Source: a virus
DNA length: 64,000 nucleotides
Direction: 5' to 3' (one strand)
Virus record (IMG/VR): IMGVR_UViG_3300005253_000015
Span: 1-64,000 of that record
The notes below the pieces were generated by a model. That model was not told where the DNA came from. It saw only the letters and a list, made by a program, of their open reading frames with translations, and made no database searches. A program made the translations under genes and the position numbers. Positions 15,858 to 24,043 of this stretch are shown piece after piece (the first letter of the stretch is position 1; each line of letters starts with the position of its first letter).

Positions 15858-16406
15858 TTATCTTTGAGTTTTAATATCATCAGTTAAGTCTATTATGGAC
15901 ATGATAGGCTTATGAGGACGGTCAAAATATTTCATAGAATGAAGTATATCACCTATATCTGGTGGACAATCCATTCTCAATAATAAATGTCCTTTCCAAT
16001 ATATTAGAAAACTAGCCTGACTACTTAAACTATGACAGTCACTCCATATAGATACATTATATTTATCTCTTAGTATATTTGCATTTATAATATAACGGTC
16101 AAAAACGATTCGATGAACCCTATAATATATTATACCCTCAGAATTAAGTTGCTCATTAGTTATCAATGCTAATCTAACAAATATATCCTTATAATCCTCG
16201 ATAAAGTCTTCTCTGTCACATTCTTCATCTGGGCTATATCCTATTGTTGATTCTGCGTAATGCCTTAGGCTTTCTACATAGTCAATCTTATTTGATATAT
16301 CAGAGTCTGTTTTACGTACACATGTATTATCTAAGTTTATAATCACATCATAAAGACATGAGCATAGATTTATATCTTTTTCTTGGTCTAATTGTTTATT
16401 TGACAT
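15858..16406 (-). CDS. Hypothetical protein (182 residues)
   Basis: Helical N-terminus with Cys (NLCSCLYDVIINLDNTC), acidic middle, and a beta-rich C-terminus (SDCHSLSSQASFLIYWKGHLLLRMD). No family recognised. Single-gene unit with leader hairpin copy 4 upstream and a T tract right after the stop. Confidence 0.6.
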   Translation of the reverse strand: MSNKQLDQEKDINLCSCLYDVIINLDNTCVRKTDSDISNKIDYVESLRHYAESTIGYSPDEECDREDFIEDYKDIFVRLALITNEQLNSEGIIYYRVHRIVFDRYIINANILRDKYNVSIWSDCHSLSSQASFLIYWKGHLLLRMDCPPDIGDILHSMKYFDRPHKPIMSIIDLTDDIKTQR

Positions 16407-16420
16407 ACTAATTAAATCCT

Positions 16421-16451
16421 ACTGAAGAAGCTATGAGACTTCATATTCAGT
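16421..16451 (-). promoter_or_regulatory. Leader hairpin, copy 4 of 5
   Basis: Outer stem ACTGAA/TTCAGT, inner stem GAAG/CTTC on the minus strand, 14 bp before the start at 16406, with AGGAT as possible ribosome-binding site. T8ATTATAATAAT lies about 28 bp upstream. Confidence 0.75.
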
Positions 16452-16521
16452 ATTATTTGTTTTATCATTATTATAATAAAAAAAAGGTATTAAATTTAGT
16501 CTATAATAGTTAGGTTTAACA

Positions 16522-16920
16522 TTATGTAAATGGTTTACCACATACCTCGCAAAAGCCTCTATTACCAATAGGACACTTAGCCAAATCATCACAACCAGAA
16601 CAATCGAATAGAGTTATCATATATTCAGAACATTTATGTTTGGATTTTGGCAATAACAACTTCTTATAATCTGGTGTACCTTCTAATACTGAAAGGTATT
16701 CACGCAAGATATCACTTATCGAATCAATTACTTTATCCATATTTATATCTAATTTCTTATCGTCAATATGATATAATCTAAAAGATAAAATAATACGCAA
16801 TTTGCGAAGTATCTCAAACTTATACGCATTTGGAGTATATCCTGCAAGAGCTTCAACAAGAGCCTTACCTTTATCCAGATGGCTTAAATTCGACAACAGT
16901 TTATTTAATTCTACATTCAT
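16522..16920 (-). CDS. Hypothetical protein with C-terminal Cys cluster
   Basis: 132 residues from the ATG at 16918-16920; I reject the longer start at 16959 because it would lie inside the leader hairpin. The helical part resembles the neighbour 16992-17237 (both have NxYxxxILRKxRII). The C-terminus has CSGCDDLAKCPIG and CEVCGKPF, so probably two metal sites. Confidence 0.65.
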   Translation of the reverse strand: MNVELNKLLSNLSHLDKGKALVEALAGYTPNAYKFEILRKLRIILSFRLYHIDDKKLDINMDKVIDSISDILREYLSVLEGTPDYKKLLLPKSKHKCSEYMITLFDCSGCDDLAKCPIGNRGFCEVCGKPFT

Positions 16921-16935
16921 TTTGTTTACTCTCAC

Positions 16936-16966
16936 ACCGAAGAGCATTCGAAAGCTCATATTCGGT
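16936..16966 (-). promoter_or_regulatory. Leader hairpin, copy 5 of 5
   Basis: Outer stem ACCGAA/TTCGGT, inner stem GAGC/GCTC on the minus strand, 15 bp before the ATG. A TATATAAA box at 16993-17000 is about 27-34 bp upstream of the hairpin, so the transcript would begin right at the hairpin. Confidence 0.75.
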
Positions 16967-16991
16967 ATTACGTAATAAAAAAAAGAATAGT

Positions 16992-17237
16992 TTATATAGA
17001 AGTAACTCCAACTGAGAGCTCAATCTCTCTATTATGCTTTACTATCTTTTCAATAATTCGTCTTTCCTTGCGAAGTATTCTCAAATTGTACTTGTTGCTC
17101 ATAATAAGACCAAGAAGTAATTCTTTTTCATCATTATTAACTTCATTAAGATAATTCTGAATAAGAAGTTTGAGTTTACCCTTACAATCGAAAATCTTAA
17201 TATCGAAAGTATTCAAACCGTTTCGTGTAGTTCTCAT
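16992..17237 (-). CDS. Hypothetical helical protein
   Basis: 81 residues. The core (KLLIQNYLNEVNNDEKELLL, then NKYNLRILRKERRII) aligns with the first part of the 16522-16920 protein, so the two are paralogues; this one lacks the Cys tail. It is the first minus-strand gene beside the long non-coding region. Confidence 0.55.
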   Translation of the reverse strand: MRTTRNGLNTFDIKIFDCKGKLKLLIQNYLNEVNNDEKELLLGLIMSNKYNLRILRKERRIIEKIVKHNREIELSVGVTSI

Positions 17238-18048
17238 AACTCATCACATATCTAAAATTTTTTTTGGTTTAAAAAATGGTTTAAATTGGATTAAAAATCG
17301 ATTAAATTTAAAGTTTACTAAAAAATCAAACCGAAGGTAAGCCAGATAAATGTTTCGGCAGAGTAGAGTAAACGGAAGGCAGTTAGAGATACGATTTGGC
17401 AGTAATGATTTCTTAAACGAAGTACAAATAGGGGAAAGAACAACACACCCCTTAATACCAAATAAGTAACCATTTATATCAATAATCAATTCTAAATTCC
17501 AACTAACCTAATATAATTATGTAATTTAACCATAACCGTAATTAAATCATTCTTTATTATCTTAATTATCATAACCTAACCTTTAACTAACCACAAATTA
17601 ATGTATATATATAAATACATACCCATAAATGTAATTTTCACTAAATAGTGACCTCTAGAAAAGAAAGTTACTAAATTTGAATTGTTCTTACAATCAATCA
17701 TCATTTATACTCTATTAGCTTACTTATCAGAGTAAAAAAAATTAGGTTTGAAAGGAAAATCCGACAAATAAAACGTATTTTTAATCGATTTTAAAGGGAA
17801 TTTGAAGGCATTTTTTTGGATAAATAGGTAAAAATATTGAGAAAAATTTAATAGCGAAATAATCAATTTTTTTGATGTTTTAGGAAAATTATGGTTTAAA
17901 ATGCCAAATTTTAGGAGTTTAAAGGAAAAAAAGTCAAAACAATAATCAGATAATAAACCAAGCATAATTTAACACATTTCAATTTTAAGCATGATTAGAA
18001 AGAATAAAAAAAAGAGTTAAGATTTGATTACTAAATAGAAAGGTCGTT
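17238..18048. other. Long AT-rich non-coding region, possible origin
   Basis: About 810 bp without a convincing gene. It holds AATCGATT palindromes at 17297-17304 and 17783-17790, a dyad TCACTAAATAGTGA at 17638-17651, CATAACC-type short repeats around 17530-17590, and a TATATATAAATACAT stretch near 17605. With 18406-18875 it flanks the switch from an all-minus to a mixed gene order, which is why I suggest a replication or transcription control region. Confidence 0.4.
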
Positions 18049-18405
18049 TTAAATCGATAAAACGTTATCAGAATCCAAGTTATCTGAATTGAAAACAACT
18101 TTTGCAATTGCAGTTAAAAAATCAATTTGTTTAACCCAATTATTAATCATTTGTCCCTTCACGTGACCAAATTGTTCAGAACTCTTGATTGTAAAACCCG
18201 TCCGCTGTTTTCCGTCCGTATATTGAAATAACGGATTCCCATCTGAATCTTTACATAAAAAGATTCCACTTAGTTTCTTAATAGGGATTTTTTTCCATTC
18301 GAACTTCCCTTTCTTTGTCCCTTCAGTAATGACTTTTTGCTCTTCCTTAAGGAATTTAAGAATTAAATCCTTACGTTCCTTACTCAAGATAGGTTGATTT
18401 ACCAT
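18049..18405 (-). CDS. Hypothetical protein between two non-coding regions
   Basis: 118 residues, basic N-terminus, then beta-rich (LSGIFLCKDSDGNPLFQYTD) and a helical end. ssDNA- or RNA-binding is possible from its charge, but I see no family. It is isolated between the two longest non-coding stretches, so it could act on them. Confidence 0.6.
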   Translation of the reverse strand: MVNQPILSKERKDLILKFLKEEQKVITEGTKKGKFEWKKIPIKKLSGIFLCKDSDGNPLFQYTDGKQRTGFTIKSSEQFGHVKGQMINNWVKQIDFLTAIAKVVFNSDNLDSDNVLSI

Positions 18406-18875
18406 TTTTCATTCACTTTTTTTTTTTCAAGTTTTTTTTGTTGCCCGTTAAAATCTCACGTGCCTTTTAAAGTTTTCGATTTTTCGATACACCACCTTTT
18501 TGATTTTCAAGTCCCAGCTGTGCTATTTAGCAATAATTAAATTTAGAGTGTATATATAGTTATACATTAAATTATGAAGGTTATTAGGTTTAATTAAGGT
18601 TAACGGGGGGTGGGTAATTAAATTACCTTATCCATCCGACCCAAATTATATTAACCCTTCGTCCCAATAAATGTTATATGATATTTCAGATGTATAACCG
18701 AACCTATATTTTAAGTTTAGTTGGAAAATCTTTCGAGGGTTCTCGGTTAATTATATGAAAGTAAATAACCTCTCCATGCCCAACTCTCTGGTTATGTTTA
18801 GGATATAATTAGAAGGAAAAATTATCCGACCATAACCATAAATTTATAAATTTCATATGAATAGTATTAATTATT
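18406..18875. other. Second long non-coding region
   Basis: About 470 bp without a gene. It has a G-run (GGGGGGTGGG at 18605-18614) next to the palindrome GGTAATTAAATTACC at 18613-18627, further CATAACC/CCGAACC repeats, and an AT-rich promoter stretch before 18876. The G-run beside a dyad is loosely like archaeal origin-binding sites, but I cannot show a real ORB consensus. Confidence 0.4.
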
Positions 18876-19172
18876 ATGACCGATATTGATTATAGTATAT
18901 TAGATAAAAATACGGCTAAAATTCTCGCTGAAGCACATAAATCAGTAGAAGGTGTTGATTTAAAACAACTTCAAATAACCAAAAAGAAGCTCGGATTAAT
19001 TAAAAACATCATCAGCGATATATATAAAATTAAAGAGTGTTGTGGAGAAAAAAGGGGTATTGACCCATTAATGATGTTGATGATGATGAATAATATGAAG
19101 AGTGGAGAATCGATGGAAGTTCTATTAGAGAAAGCTAAAACCCTCTTGAAAAAGGATGGACTTCCAACATAG
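18876..19172 (+). CDS. Hypothetical protein with Met-rich IDPxM motif
   Basis: 98 residues, helical. Near residue 65 it has GIDPLMMLMMMNNMKSG, a Met-rich motif repeated in the Asn-rich protein at 39348-40643 (GIDPTMLMMLMN). Leaderless start with AAATTTATAAA about 30 bp upstream. First gene of the plus-strand part. Confidence 0.6.
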   Translation: MTDIDYSILDKNTAKILAEAHKSVEGVDLKQLQITKKKLGLIKNIISDIYKIKECCGEKRGIDPLMMLMMMNNMKSGESMEVLLEKAKTLLKKDGLPT

Positions 19173-19176
19173 TAAT

Positions 19177-19419
19177 ATGCCAAAAAATTTTGATGATTTT
19201 GATGAACCAAGTTATGATGATTTTATAGAAAGATACACACCCATAATAGAAAACATCAAAACTATATTAAAAACTGTTGACCTTAATGCAGTAGCAGAAT
19301 TATTTGAAACCTTTAGGTCACTCATGAAACATATAGACATATCAAAAGAACAACTATTAGAGATACTTGAACATTTTACCCAACATGGTGAACAGTTTAA
19401 AAAAGAGAAAATATGTTAA
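19177..19419 (+). CDS. Acidic helical protein, paralogue of 20147
   Basis: 80 residues from the ATG at 19177 (MPKNFDDFDEP); an upstream in-frame ATG at 19156 lies in the previous gene. The core IENIKTILKTVDLNAVAELF and HIDISKEQLLEILEHF aligns with the 68-residue protein at 20147-20353. Function unknown. Confidence 0.6.
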   Translation: MPKNFDDFDEPSYDDFIERYTPIIENIKTILKTVDLNAVAELFETFRSLMKHIDISKEQLLEILEHFTQHGEQFKKEKIC

Positions 19420-19739
19420 TTAATTGTTATTGCTATAACTTTACCATCCGCATTCTTTATTAATGCTATCCTATCAAATAAATCAGGATTGTTATCAATT
19501 ATTATATTTGCCATACTTTTATCCATCTTTATAGTATTAATGGTACGAAGCCTCACTGGGCTATTATATTTCTCATTTTGTCGTCCTTTTTTACCTAAAG
19601 CATAAGGCATCATAAGTAATACTTCTTTAAGTGCATTGATAATAACACTAATAACTCCCATAAAATCTTCATCCCCCTCTACAGTAAAAGTTGAATGCTT
19701 TGTTTCAGAATCAGTTTTTTGTGATATATTAAATTCCAT
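19416..19739 (-). CDS. Hypothetical protein
   Basis: 107 residues: a beta-rich start, a hydrophobic helix (VISVIINALKEVLLMM), basic middle and a beta C-terminus. It has its own promoter at 19759-19772. No family recognised. Confidence 0.55.
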   Translation of the reverse strand: MEFNISQKTDSETKHSTFTVEGDEDFMGVISVIINALKEVLLMMPYALGKKGRQNEKYNSPVRLRTINTIKMDKSMANIIIDNNPDLFDRIALIKNADGKVIAITIN

Positions 19740-19758
19740 AATAATTAAATAATTGTAT

Positions 19759-19772
19759 GTTAACTTTATAAA
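19759..19772 (-). promoter_or_regulatory. TATA-type promoter TTTATAAAGTTAAC
   Basis: On the minus strand TTTATAAAGTTAAC, about 20-33 bp before the start at 19739. The same 14 bases occur at 20036-20049 and 25445-25458, each before a minus-strand gene. Confidence 0.65.
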
Positions 19773-19803
19773 TTTTGACCTTCGTTAAAAATTAAAAAAA
19801 ATT

Positions 19804-20016
19804 TTATTCAATACCTAATTTTGATTTTATTTTATTCATGGCTTCAGATATTGCATTAAACTGTTCTGATACATATTTCTTTACCTTACTTCTATCAATA
19901 AGATGATAAATAATACTAACTCGGAGTATTGTTGCATAGAAATCATCAATTAAAGTACGGAAGTTAGTAATTTCGTCTTTAAACTCTTTAACAAACCCTT
20001 CTTTAGAAACAGACAT
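19804..20016 (-). CDS. Hypothetical helical protein
   Basis: 70 residues, wholly helical (FKDEITNFRTLIDDFYATIL). Single gene with the TTTATAAAGTTAAC promoter. Function unknown. Confidence 0.55.
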   Translation of the reverse strand: MSVSKEGFVKEFKDEITNFRTLIDDFYATILRVSIIYHLIDRSKVKKYVSEQFNAISEAMNKIKSKLGIE

Positions 20017-20035
20017 AATTATTTATTAGTTATTA

Positions 20036-20049
20036 TGTTAACTTTATAA
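20036..20049 (-). promoter_or_regulatory. TATA-type promoter TTTATAAAGTTAAC
   Basis: Identical 14 bases to the element at 19759, 20-33 bp before the start at 20016. Confidence 0.65.
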
Positions 20050-20146
20050 ATTCTTTCAAATTCCACGAAATTCCAAACAATTATTGATAATTCCAAATAA
20101 TTATTAAGTTAAGTTTAAAATGTTCTTATGATTAATTTTAATTGTT

Positions 20147-20353
20147 ATGTTAGATATAGATGATGATTTTAGTTTTGAGGACTATACAGAAAAGCTTAGT
20201 CCAGTAATGAAGAATCTTAAGGAAATATTAAAAACCATTGATATTAAAACATTAGTAGAGTTATTTGATAATTTAATATCATTTATAAAATTTGTAGATA
20301 TTTCAAGAGACACTCTAATAGAGGCACTCGAAATGTTTAAGAAATCTAAGTAA
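20147..20353 (+). CDS. Acidic helical protein, paralogue of 19177
   Basis: 68 residues. Shares the EDYTEKLSPVMKNLKEILKT / VDISRDTLIEALEMF pattern with the 19177-19419 protein. Unknown role. Confidence 0.6.
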   Translation: MLDIDDDFSFEDYTEKLSPVMKNLKEILKTIDIKTLVELFDNLISFIKFVDISRDTLIEALEMFKKSK

Positions 20354-20362
20354 TTTATCCGA

Positions 20363-20385
20363 CCTTAAATTTTTTATATCCAAAA
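20363..20385 (+). promoter_or_regulatory. Leaderless archaeal promoter, copy 1
   Basis: CTTAAATTTTTTATATCC followed by an A-run, ending 17 bp before the ATG at 20402. The TATA part is about 25-30 bp upstream of the start codon, so the transcript should be almost leaderless. A near-identical copy precedes 20961. Confidence 0.7.
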
Positions 20386-20401
20386 GATAAGTATTATTTA
20401 T

Positions 20402-20926
20402 ATGAGTAAAGATATCTTTGACCCTAAATCTGACTTTCTTAAGAGTATAAAAACTCCAAAAGATAGAAGTAAAGAAAAATTCATTAAAGAGTGGAATGAA
20501 AGGTATACCGACCCATATGAATATGGAATAATAACTTCCAACGCTAGAAAAGTATTTGTGTATTGTGATTATGTTTTCGAGTCAAATATAGCTCGTTCTC
20601 AAACAAAGAGAGACAAACTAAAAGAGTTACTATTAGAGACCATCCCCAAAATAAAGAGTGAAGATGGTAAAGATAATGCTTTTTATCCTATTAAGAAATT
20701 TAAGATAGACAATCCTATTAAGCTTATTATATCTAAGGACATCACTAAACGTAGGGCTGGAGAATTAGGTTATGGAGTTATATATGAATATTTAGATTTA
20801 CTTCAAAATACTCTGAAACAAATGGGAAAATTGCAGTATACCATTAATGCCCATAAAAAAGAGAATAATATAATTAGGGAATGTAATATTATATGGGGAA
20901 GTGAACAAAGCAATATCTTACCTTAA
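20402..20926 (+). CDS. Partner protein of the ART-like gene, copy 1
   Basis: 174 residues. Aligns by eye with the 26586-27122 protein: KVFVYCDYV against KIFIKCDVK near the start, KRDKLKELL against KRDKERLIN, and the shared C-terminal CNIIWGSEQ against CNIYWGWED. Each copy is next to an ADP-ribosyltransferase-like gene. It lacks the C-terminal zinc ribbon of the other copy. A fixed partner, such as an immunity factor, specificity factor or target mimic, is plausible but not shown. Confidence 0.6.
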   Translation: MSKDIFDPKSDFLKSIKTPKDRSKEKFIKEWNERYTDPYEYGIITSNARKVFVYCDYVFESNIARSQTKRDKLKELLLETIPKIKSEDGKDNAFYPIKKFKIDNPIKLIISKDITKRRAGELGYGVIYEYLDLLQNTLKQMGKLQYTINAHKKENNIIRECNIIWGSEQSNILP

Positions 20927-20943
20927 ATTTTTTATATCCAAAA
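20921..20943 (+). promoter_or_regulatory. Leaderless archaeal promoter, copy 2
   Basis: Same CTTAAATTTTTTATATCC as copy 1, 18 bp before the ATG at 20961. It overlaps the stop codon of the upstream gene. The identity suggests that both genes are switched on together. Confidence 0.7.
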
Positions 20944-20960
20944 AATAAATATTAATTATA

Positions 20961-21467
20961 ATGCCCGTATCTAAGTTTAAATGTTCATCCCTATTAGGTA
21001 ATGAAGGTATTGATACATATCATGCTTCTACAAATATAGAGGGTATTAAAAAGAAAGGTAATATTGGAAGGGATGGTAAAAGAATCTATATTGCCTTTAC
21101 GAAGGAAGAGGCTCAAGACTATTTGAACGCCTTTATGAAATATAATGATTATGATAACCCTAGTTTTGGACTTACTAAATTTAAGTTAAATAAAAAAGAC
21201 ATATTTATGGACTGGGAATCCCCATTGGGTGGAAACCTTAAAGGTAGAGGTAGGGACTATTGGCGTTTAGCATGTGGCAATACTAGAGAAACTGAAGAAA
21301 TATGCCATGATGTAATTGGGTTTGTACGTGATGCAGATAATACTCTACCTATAGAAGCATTATACCCTATATGCAAAAATATTGGTGAAGATGATTTTAG
21401 TAAATCCGTATGGGGTGTAACGGGTGTTGGTAAAAAAATTCCAATTAAAGATATTACATTTATATAA
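20961..21467 (+). CDS. ADP-ribosyltransferase-like protein, short
   Basis: 168 residues. The start of the fold resembles KptA/ART proteins: TYHASTNIEGIKKKG (His-containing first strand plus helix) followed by RIYIAFTKEEAQDYL. The rest is unlike the other copy. Catalytic residues beyond the His/Tyr pair cannot be fixed by eye. Viral ARTs (such as Alt/ModA of T4) modify host proteins, so host takeover is a reasonable guess. Alternative: a divergent RNA 2'-phosphotransferase. Confidence 0.5.
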   Translation: MPVSKFKCSSLLGNEGIDTYHASTNIEGIKKKGNIGRDGKRIYIAFTKEEAQDYLNAFMKYNDYDNPSFGLTKFKLNKKDIFMDWESPLGGNLKGRGRDYWRLACGNTRETEEICHDVIGFVRDADNTLPIEALYPICKNIGEDDFSKSVWGVTGVGKKIPIKDITFI

Positions 21468-21596
21468 AGTCTGAAAGCATTTATTATGACAGATATTGAT
21501 GATAAGATTACCTTAGTAGTATTATCTGGTACTATACTTGGTGGAATATAATTAATTACAAAACTTATCAGATTAATAAGAAAGAAAATACGATAA

Positions 21597-21734
21597 TTAT
21601 TTAACCCATTCTAACTTCCAATGGAACTTATTTCTAAACATTCGCTTTACCCACTTATAACAGATTACGTCATCAATTATATAAAAAGTCCCTTCCTCAT
21701 TCTTGACTATTTTACGCTTAATTGTTATAACCAC
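21597..21734 (-). CDS. Small basic protein
   Basis: 45 residues from a GTG start; aromatic and basic (CYKWVKRMFRNKFHWKLEW). Overlaps the zinc gene upstream by 17 bp. Coding status is likely but not certain. Confidence 0.4.
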   Translation of the reverse strand: MVITIKRKIVKNEEGTFYIIDDVICYKWVKRMFRNKFHWKLEWVK

Positions 21735-21882
21735 ATTTAAAATGATATAATTTCGTATACAAAATAATTGCTTGAGTATTCAGTAAAATTGGTTTCCCGC
21801 ACTTCTCACATATAAGTTCGATGTTTTTTATTACGAATCTTCCTTTGTTATTATCCATCATTTCACCTTTATTCTCGTTCAT
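21718..21882 (-). CDS. Small zinc protein
   Basis: 54 residues; CEKCG at about 32-36 and a single Cys near the end. Last-but-one gene of the minus-strand operon 21597-25429, which is unusually rich in zinc proteins. Confidence 0.5.
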   Translation of the reverse strand: MNENKGEMMDNNKGRFVIKNIELICEKCGKPILLNTQAIILYTKLYHFKCGYNN

Positions 21883-21885
21883 ATA

Positions 21886-22155
21886 TTATCCACCAACCAT
21901 TCTTTTATAATCATCAGCCAATTTCTTTATATCTTCTTGCGAAAGCTCATTTATTTCTAACATTAATAGTTTATAACAATTATCACATACAACAGCCATA
22001 TCCCACTCCATACTATCTGGGTATTTAGAAAAGTTTTCCTCACATTCTTTAGCACACTCTGCATCACTCCATCCCTTTTCATAATCGTTTCCACATTTAG
22101 CACATTTATAGCTATTATAAAGCTTCCCTCTACCCTTCTTCTTAGGTTTCTTCAT
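21886..22155 (-). CDS. Zinc-ribbon protein
   Basis: 89 residues, basic N-terminus (KKPKKKGRGK), then CAKC, a Cys pair in AECAKEC and CDNC. Overlaps its upstream neighbour by four bases. Likely nucleic-acid or protein adaptor. Confidence 0.6.
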   Translation of the reverse strand: MKKPKKKGRGKLYNSYKCAKCGNDYEKGWSDAECAKECEENFSKYPDSMEWDMAVVCDNCYKLLMLEINELSQEDIKKLADDYKRMVGG

Positions 22156-22334
22156 TTTTTCTTTTTTACTATTTCATATTCTCCTCTTTCTAAGGTTTCC
22201 ATTATAGAACCTATAGCCAATTGGGCATCTTCTAAAGCTTCGAATAGAGGGTTTCCCTCATATCTCTTTTGAAGGTTTTCATATAAATCTACTTGTCCTT
22301 CTCTCCATTTCTTTTCTTTTTCTTCTTCACTCAT
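22152..22334 (-). CDS. Small acidic helical protein
   Basis: 60 residues, charged helix throughout (NPLFEALEDAQLAIGSIMETLE). ATGA overlaps at both ends. Unknown. Confidence 0.55.
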   Translation of the reverse strand: MSEEEKEKKWREGQVDLYENLQKRYEGNPLFEALEDAQLAIGSIMETLERGEYEIVKKKK

Positions 22335-22729
22335 TTTTCTTTCTCCAATAAGTATAGAATAACTTTATTACAAAGAGTAATCATATTTCCAAATGATATA
22401 TTGGTAATATCAAAGTTATCTTTATTCAAAAACTCTAAAAACTCTTTAGGAAGGCTATTATAACCCAGTTGGATTAGAACTTTTTTTAATTCAACCAAAC
22501 TCTCATAAATCTCTTTTTTTACCTTAATAGCTACAAATTCTTTTTTATTTGGTGGTATAGATACTAACCATCCATGCTTTCTTAATTCGGGAATCATTGC
22601 TTCTAGCTCTTCTTTTGTAAGTTCCACATTATTATCGAGTTTTATTGGATGACATATAGGACATTCAGCATCATCAAGCTCAGAATAAAAAGCTTCTTTA
22701 CAATCCGTACAATATATTTTAATTGTCAT
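22331..22729 (-). CDS. Protein with N-terminal zinc ribbon
   Basis: 132 residues. CTDC at 8-11 and CPIC at 24-27 form a compact zinc ribbon; the rest is helical (KKEIYESLVELKKVLIQLG). Function unknown. Confidence 0.6.
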   Translation of the reverse strand: MTIKIYCTDCKEAFYSELDDAECPICHPIKLDNNVELTKEELEAMIPELRKHGWLVSIPPNKKEFVAIKVKKEIYESLVELKKVLIQLGYNSLPKEFLEFLNKDNFDITNISFGNMITLCNKVILYLLEKEK

Positions 22730-22991
22730 TATTTCTATTTCTTAATTTTAATAATTTAATTAATTCATAATAGGCTTCAGCTGTAAGATAATATTTTAAT
22801 ATCTTTTTATTATCATATTGACAAAAACATGGAAACACCACATAAGTATACCAATCTGGGTCAATACCTATTTTTATACTTGATGATGGATTCTTTACAA
22901 TAGGGTGAGTTTCTAAAGTATTTATATTAAAATCTAATGGCTTTCCACATTCCCCGCAATGTAATATATTATTAATCACTTTCTCAGTCAT
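22719..22991 (-). CDS. Zinc-binding protein
   Basis: 90 residues from the ATG at 22989-22991, which overlaps the upstream stop by four bases. CGEC near residue 13 and FCQY further on. Beta-rich centre. Function unknown. Confidence 0.55.
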   Translation of the reverse strand: MTEKVINNILHCGECGKPLDFNINTLETHPIVKNPSSSIKIGIDPDWYTYVVFPCFCQYDNKKILKYYLTAEAYYELIKLLKLRNRNNDN

Positions 22992-23458
22992 TTTAAAAAT
23001 CCCATCCATATATGATATAGTTCAGATATTCTACCATTTACTAATCCCACTGAATGCAGTTTATCCTTTACATCTTCACTTGGTATATTAAATACACTTA
23101 TAATTGTTGCCATTCCGTCATGAAAGCCCTTATTAAATGCTTCAAACAAAGTTTTCTTCTTTACCTTTTTGTTTTTTATTGGTGTTTTATGTACAATTAT
23201 TTTATCTATTCCAAGTTTATTTGGCTTACATTTTACAATTCTAGGTGGTGTATCTATATCATCTGATTCATTTACCTTACGTATCCAAAAGGATATACTT
23301 TTAAGTCTCTCCCTTACTTTAATAGAACTCGCTCTATACAAAAAGTTATTATCATATTCCCATAGCTCCTTTAGAATTTTGGCATCATTATCATTCTCAG
23401 ATTCAAAACATAAAGCATGTGAATTGGTTCTTTCATCATTTACTATTTTAACCTTCAT
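22988..23458 (-). CDS. Hypothetical protein (156 residues)
   Basis: Starts with a strand MKVKIVNDERTNSHALCFES, then charged helix and a basic linker (KTPIKNKKVKKKTLFEAF), then a helical end. No family recognised. Confidence 0.55.
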   Translation of the reverse strand: MKVKIVNDERTNSHALCFESENDNDAKILKELWEYDNNFLYRASSIKVRERLKSISFWIRKVNESDDIDTPPRIVKCKPNKLGIDKIIVHKTPIKNKKVKKKTLFEAFNKGFHDGMATIISVFNIPSEDVKDKLHSVGLVNGRISELYHIWMGFLK

Positions 23459-23471
23459 ATATTCACCTTAT

Positions 23472-23645
23472 TTATATTTTTTCTTCTTTTAAAGTGTTTC
23501 CTTCCAAATCACTAATTCTTGTGTAATTAAGGTCTAAATCAAAAACCTCTTCATTATAATCTTTCATAACACTGTCTATAGTTTCTCCTTCTTTTAAGGT
23601 ATATTCACCACCACACCAAACAATTACTTTTTTCTCTTCACTCAT
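23472..23645 (-). CDS. Small acidic protein
   Basis: 57 residues, starts MSEEKKVIVWCGGEYTLKEG, mixed alpha/beta. Overlaps the next gene upstream by eight bases. Unknown. Confidence 0.5.
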   Translation of the reverse strand: MSEEKKVIVWCGGEYTLKEGETIDSVMKDYNEEVFDLDLNYTRISDLEGNTLKEEKI

Positions 23646-23910
23646 TATTTAACCTCTCTAATTCTTTTTCGATATCTTCTATCTGTTTCTCAATTATGTT
23701 TATAAATGAGCTCAGATATAGTATTAGCTTCTTTAAAGGAGTAGTGTCTACATAAGTATTATATAATACCTCTTTAACTTCCATCTTCCAGCCCATTGAT
23801 TTCTCAATGCCCTTTGCTATATTCTCAGCAACTTCCTTACTCTTTTGAGCAGAGTGGATAAATTTAGCTTCCCACTGAATAACAAGATATATCGCTTTAC
23901 TACCAAGCAT
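23638..23910 (-). CDS. Helical / coiled-coil protein
   Basis: 90 residues; C-terminal 30 residues are a coiled coil (IIEKQIEDIEKELERLNNE). Its start overlaps the end of the small Cys protein upstream. Unknown. Confidence 0.55.
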   Translation of the reverse strand: MLGSKAIYLVIQWEAKFIHSAQKSKEVAENIAKGIEKSMGWKMEVKEVLYNTYVDTTPLKKLILYLSSFINIIEKQIEDIEKELERLNNE

Positions 23911-24043
23911 TTTCTTCTAACTCCTTATATTTTTTTAAACTTTCTCGGTTAATATAACCCACACAAATGTCTGGTTTACTTATTTTATCTTTAATTATAC
24001 AAATATCGTCAAAACCACAATCATCGTGTACTGGACATTTCAT
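23900..24043 (-). CDS. Small four-cysteine protein
   Basis: 47 residues: MKCPVHDDC, then DIC and DIC. Resembles the 46-residue protein at 1291-1431 in Cys number and order, so it belongs to the same small family. Metal binding likely. Confidence 0.5.
   Translation of the reverse strand: MKCPVHDDCGFDDICIIKDKISKPDICVGYINRESLKKYKELEENAW

Noticed and set aside
16921-16959. Longer start for the 16522 gene
   Set aside because: Would place the start codon inside the leader hairpin; the ATG at 16918-16920 matches the spacing of the other copies.
17244-17965. Two 81-codon minus-strand frames
   Set aside because: Low-complexity Phe/Leu/Lys translation of AT-rich DNA, with no start signal or neighbours in phase.
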